Origin: an uncultured Porphyromonadaceae bacterium
Lineage (GTDB): Bacteria; Bacteroidota; Bacteroidia; Bacteroidales; Muribaculaceae
NCBI GenBank assembly: GCA_900550645.1
Contig: URTA01000028.1
Coordinates: 1 to 32,238 of the forward strand
Length of the DNA: 32,238 nt
Reading direction: 5' to 3'
The notes under the pieces are model-generated. The model had not been told where the DNA came from and made no database searches. It was given only the letters and a program-made list of their open reading frames with translations. The position numbers and the translations under genes are program-made. Shown here one piece after another: positions 30,401 through 32,238 of this stretch (positions are counted from its first letter, which is position 1; every line of letters begins with the position of its first letter).

Positions 30401-32075
30401 TGACCTCTCGTCATTCGACATCCCTGTTCTCTCGTTCTACTTCTACAAATACCCCTCTGTCAACCTCGAAATGGACGAAGAGCCGTATGAGGACCGCCTG
30501 ACTGTGGAGCTTTACACTCCCGACGGACAGTTCATCCCCGTGCTCGAGGACATCATGGTTGACGACGCCCGCTACATGGAGGGCTGGCTCAAATATTCGA
30601 TCAACCTTGAGGAATACAAGCAGCTCGGCTGGGCGCAGATTTCATTCCGTGGCATCGCAGACTTCGCTTCTGACGTGACTATCGACCGCGTGGAAGTGAC
30701 CGACAACGTTTCCAACGACCTCGCTGTCTACTCGTTCAACGGTCCTGCCAAGGTTGCCGCCGGCAAGAAAGCCACATACAAGGCAACTATCGCCAACTAC
30801 GGCATCAACGCTGCCGAAAACTACAATGTTATCCTGCTGCGCGACGGCGTGGAGGTAGACCGCAAGGCCGGTCCCGCTGTTGCAAGCAAGCAGTACGCCT
30901 CTGTACGCTTCGACGTTGACGCTCTCGAGTCTGAGATCGGCAAGACGTTCAAGTACACTATCAACATCGACTTCGCCGACGACGCTATCCCAGGCAACAA
31001 CATCTCCGACCCCGTAAGCACTACTGTCGTAGCTCCGCAGTATCCCGAGGTGCTCCACCTCAACGGTACTGTTGAGAACAACAACGTGACACTCTCTTGG
31101 GAAAAGGCTGACGCTCTCCGTGTCAACGACTCATTTGAGGACTATGCTGCATTCTCTATCGACGAGATTGGCGACTACACACTCATCGACGGTGACGCTG
31201 CCAACACATACGGCTTTGCCGACCTCTACTTCGAGAACAGCGGCGAGCCTATGGCATTCATCATCTTCAACCCCGTAACACTCGGCATCACCCCCATACT
31301 CCAAGAGTATGCTGCCCACACCGGCAACCAGGTGCTCGCATCTTTCGCCGCCGTGGACTACAACACCGGCAACTCCGTTCAAAACAACGACTGGTTCATC
31401 ACTCCGGAAATCTATCCCGGCACCACATTCTCGTTCTGGGCCAAGACTGCCAACTACGAGTGGGGCTACGAGTCATTTGAAGTGATGTACTCGACCACCA
31501 ACACCTCGACTACAGCGTTCAAGAAACTCGACGCTGTGACAGAGACCCCGAAGGACTGGACTCAGTACACCTACACAGTGCCTGAAAACGCCAAGTACAT
31601 GGCCATCCACTACAACTCGGACGACAAGTTCCTCTTCTACGTGGACGACCTCAGCTTCATCGGCAAGTACACCGGCAACGCCTACACCCTCACCGGCTAC
31701 CGCGTATACCGTGACGGCGTGGCTATCGCTGACCTCCCCGCTACACAGATGACATTCACCGATGCAATCGGCGAGACTGACTACCACACCTACACCGTCC
31801 GTGCCCTCTACGGCTCGCGCGAATCTGCAGACAGCGACAAGTACATCGCTTGCGGCTCAGGTGTTGACAGCAACATCGCCGACGGCATAAGCGTCACCAC
31901 TCGCGGACACGAAATCAACGTCAACTGCCCCGCAGACATGAACGTGCGCATCATCAACACTGCAGGTACAACGCTCTACGAGCGCAAGGGCGGCGACCAC
32001 CGCTTCCTCACCGCAGGTGCCGGCGCATACATCGTGACTGTAGGCTCACACCGCTACAAAGTGATGGTGAAATAA
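27453..32075 (+). CDS. Large multidomain secreted protein with T9SS type A sorting domain
   Basis: A 1540-residue protein starting at the ATG of MHNFTLSGLTLSVALALSL, a signal peptide cut near residue 24; the open frame extends upstream but would put the signal inside. Approximate domain order: a beta-propeller-like region (95-360, repeated phrases on displayed dates such as DPTTDQIF and DPITDKMYW), FN3-like domains around 370-545, a choice-of-anchor-J jelly roll (546-700), more FN3 (708-900), a second jelly roll (913-1080), a CARDB-like domain (1087-1200), a third jelly roll (1223-1440) and the sorting domain (1475-1540). Two FN3 units share a GID-x-P-x-A-x-TDL opening and a NDGY/DNGGY-x-NP loop, showing duplication. 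It is likely surface-attached or released, perhaps binding glycans or peptide; no catalytic motif was recognised. Confidence 0.88.
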   Translation: MHNFTLSGLTLSVALALSLTATAQTRGINSGEALPRPVPAASTSLPKTNPSGQRVTSNVFCIGQRPGGLLFDADATSAPKAQKAPAKILGDGTTIYGSLVYSDYWDGTATYGIWSFPASQYVKPTQVVNFPYFANGGGCLVGDTYYYSDYVYDSSMGYTFTTFCWYNFNTQEFNKITRTFLDASFDQSQITHDMAYDPTTDQIFVISYLKKEVVEGALAKFVPAISTIDPMTAMVTPIGETPQMAAIAINQAGELYGVSMGVDSKLYRINKTSGECTEIGPTGLIPDYVQSATFDPITDKMYWTATLSNLKTGLYEVNIKTGEAMKITDFDHQEEFTGIYIPEPVIEVGAPAKAENLTYSFPNGALSGTVSVTAPSKAYNGAALSGNVDMVLSIDGEEVLTKSVAPGATMTHNATLTEGIHSFTINVSNSVGAGPRTGISGYIGIDGPNAPTDLTVQHNENGTATLSWTAPTSGRNDGYINPSQLKYTVRRCPEMEVIAENLSTTTFTDPLNVPAGMYYYEVTAYMDGREGLPAYTEAETLGNGTGLPCRFSFDSKEEFELFTNIDVNNKAEARYHWGAWTYSPEYSWTADEDPCAVYLRHPEYDADDWLITPPFTVESGKKYKVTYTMWTRGDKEKLEITAGTLNAPAQQQVITPVKEYNNTDKQQFTQEFTASASGNYYVGFHITSSKNAYYLFVDNIEIDEVADESAPVPVGNLTITPAELGAMSAEIAMDVPNKTVGGANLTSVSRIDIFRDNDKTAIYSFDKPAVGTRVSWTDTKPLHGWNTYRVVAYNAAGLAGEKAVAKAFVGIDTPTAVTDLKLTETNGHPTLTWGTPEGSDNGGYYNPDNLIYEIIRNDGVVVSRSAKGNTFVDESLDPAEKQYFIYYQVTPRSEVGGANYALSNSMVYGDPYQGDFLESFSDVATQNDPWVLYRVKGKTQLWKLYSQGYSPLCGPVDDDGGLAVFEATVGNRGDESRMVSPKIDLSSFDIPVLSFYFYKYPSVNLEMDEEPYEDRLTVELYTPDGQFIPVLEDIMVDDARYMEGWLKYSINLEEYKQLGWAQISFRGIADFASDVTIDRVEVTDNVSNDLAVYSFNGPAKVAAGKKATYKATIANYGINAAENYNVILLRDGVEVDRKAGPAVASKQYASVRFDVDALESEIGKTFKYTINIDFADDAIPGNNISDPVSTTVVAPQYPEVLHLNGTVENNNVTLSWEKADALRVNDSFEDYAAFSIDEIGDYTLIDGDAANTYGFADLYFENSGEPMAFIIFNPVTLGITPILQEYAAHTGNQVLASFAAVDYNTGNSVQNNDWFITPEIYPGTTFSFWAKTANYEWGYESFEVMYSTTNTSTTAFKKLDAVTETPKDWTQYTYTVPENAKYMAIHYNSDDKFLFYVDDLSFIGKYTGNAYTLTGYRVYRDGVAIADLPATQMTFTDAIGETDYHTYTVRALYGSRESADSDKYIACGSGVDSNIADGISVTTRGHEINVNCPADMNVRIINTAGTTLYERKGGDHRFLTAGAGAYIVTVGSHRYKVMVK

Positions 32076-32100
32076 CACCGACATACCCATAACCGACAAA

Positions 32101-32132
32101 GGGAGTGTGCCGCCTTGGCACACTCCCTTTTT
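32101..32132 (+). terminator. Strong Rho-independent terminator after the T9SS gene
   Basis: Eleven perfect base pairs join 32101-32111 to 32117-32127 around GCCTT, followed by TTTTT. AAA before the stem also allows activity on the minus strand. Confidence 0.93.
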
Positions 32133-32144
32133 GCATCCGAAAAA

Positions 32145-32158
32145 TCCGAAATTTCGGA
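32145..32158. repeat. Perfect 14-bp palindrome near the right edge
   Basis: TCCGAAATTTCGGA is its own reverse complement. Half-sites recur next to it: CCGAAAAAT at 32137 and CCGAAATTC at 32162. This looks like a binding site cluster for a dimeric regulator, but the gene it might serve is beyond the window. Confidence 0.45.
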
Positions 32159-32238
32159 ACACCGAAATTCCCGTGATGAAAATTATTGGTGTCCGCTAAA
32201 CTTTTCGGAGAGTTGGCGAGAAAAAAGGGCTGATTCCA

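Noticed and set aside
32186..32238. Terminal end of an insertion sequence
   Set aside because: The last bases look somewhat familiar as a repeat, but no transposase or target duplication is in view, so it was not called.
1..32238. CRISPR arrays, tRNA and rRNA genes
   Set aside because: No regularly spaced direct repeats and no cloverleaf or rRNA sequence were recognised on reading both strands.

Overview
The window looks like chromosomal DNA from a GC-rich gut Bacteroidales; a Muribaculaceae-like genome is my best guess. The evidence is: two secreted proteins with type IX secretion (T9SS) C-terminal sorting domains, a TamL-type BamA/TamA lipoprotein, a DUF2723 membrane protein, the pdxJ-exbB-exbD-TonB gene order, and several promoters of the Bacteroidota form TTG-N20-TAnnTTTG. 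No phage structural genes, transposase, CRISPR array, rRNA or tRNA was recognised.

Layout. 1-2446 (+): the 3' part of panC, then panD (pantothenate synthesis) and ffh (signal recognition particle), ending at a hairpin terminator. 2614-4052: a type IV AbiE-like toxin-antitoxin module. Its antitoxin promoter carries a long inverted repeat, and an imperfect second copy of that whole element lies just after the toxin gene. 4155-8401: a TIGR02757/DUF2400 protein (-), a tiny lipoprotein (+), then a HAD phosphatase and tamL (-). 8568-12814 (-): an AT-richer pair, a T9SS leucine-rich-repeat protein and a large beta-helix (pectate-lyase/tail-spike-like) protein without a signal peptide, served by one clear promoter. 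13052-14456 (-): nadK and a small CBS/ACT-like protein, divergent from pdxJ.

14647-21664 (+): a dense run of pdxJ, exbB, exbD, a TonB-like protein, an MsbA-like ABC exporter, purN, a DUF2752 protein and an EamA transporter. The purN reading frame continues through a proline-rich linker into a CD225/dispanin (IFITM-like) membrane domain, so a purine-synthesis enzyme appears to be fused to a membrane anchor. This is the most unusual protein in the window. 21751-21990 holds no convincing gene but has its own consensus promoter overlapped by a perfect palindrome, several stem-loops and a strong GNRA-capped hairpin; I read it as an undescribed or 6S-like small RNA. 22064-27072 (+): a polyprenyl diphosphate synthase with its own promoter, rnhB, and a 1126-residue DUF2723 protein overlapping rnhB by four bases. 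27453-32075 (+): a 1540-residue multidomain T9SS surface or secreted protein with its own promoter and a very strong terminator.

Most genes are housekeeping. The accessory or novel signals are the AbiE module with its duplicated operator-like element, the low-GC beta-helix/LRR pair, the PurN-CD225 fusion with its DUF2752 neighbour, and the candidate small RNA.
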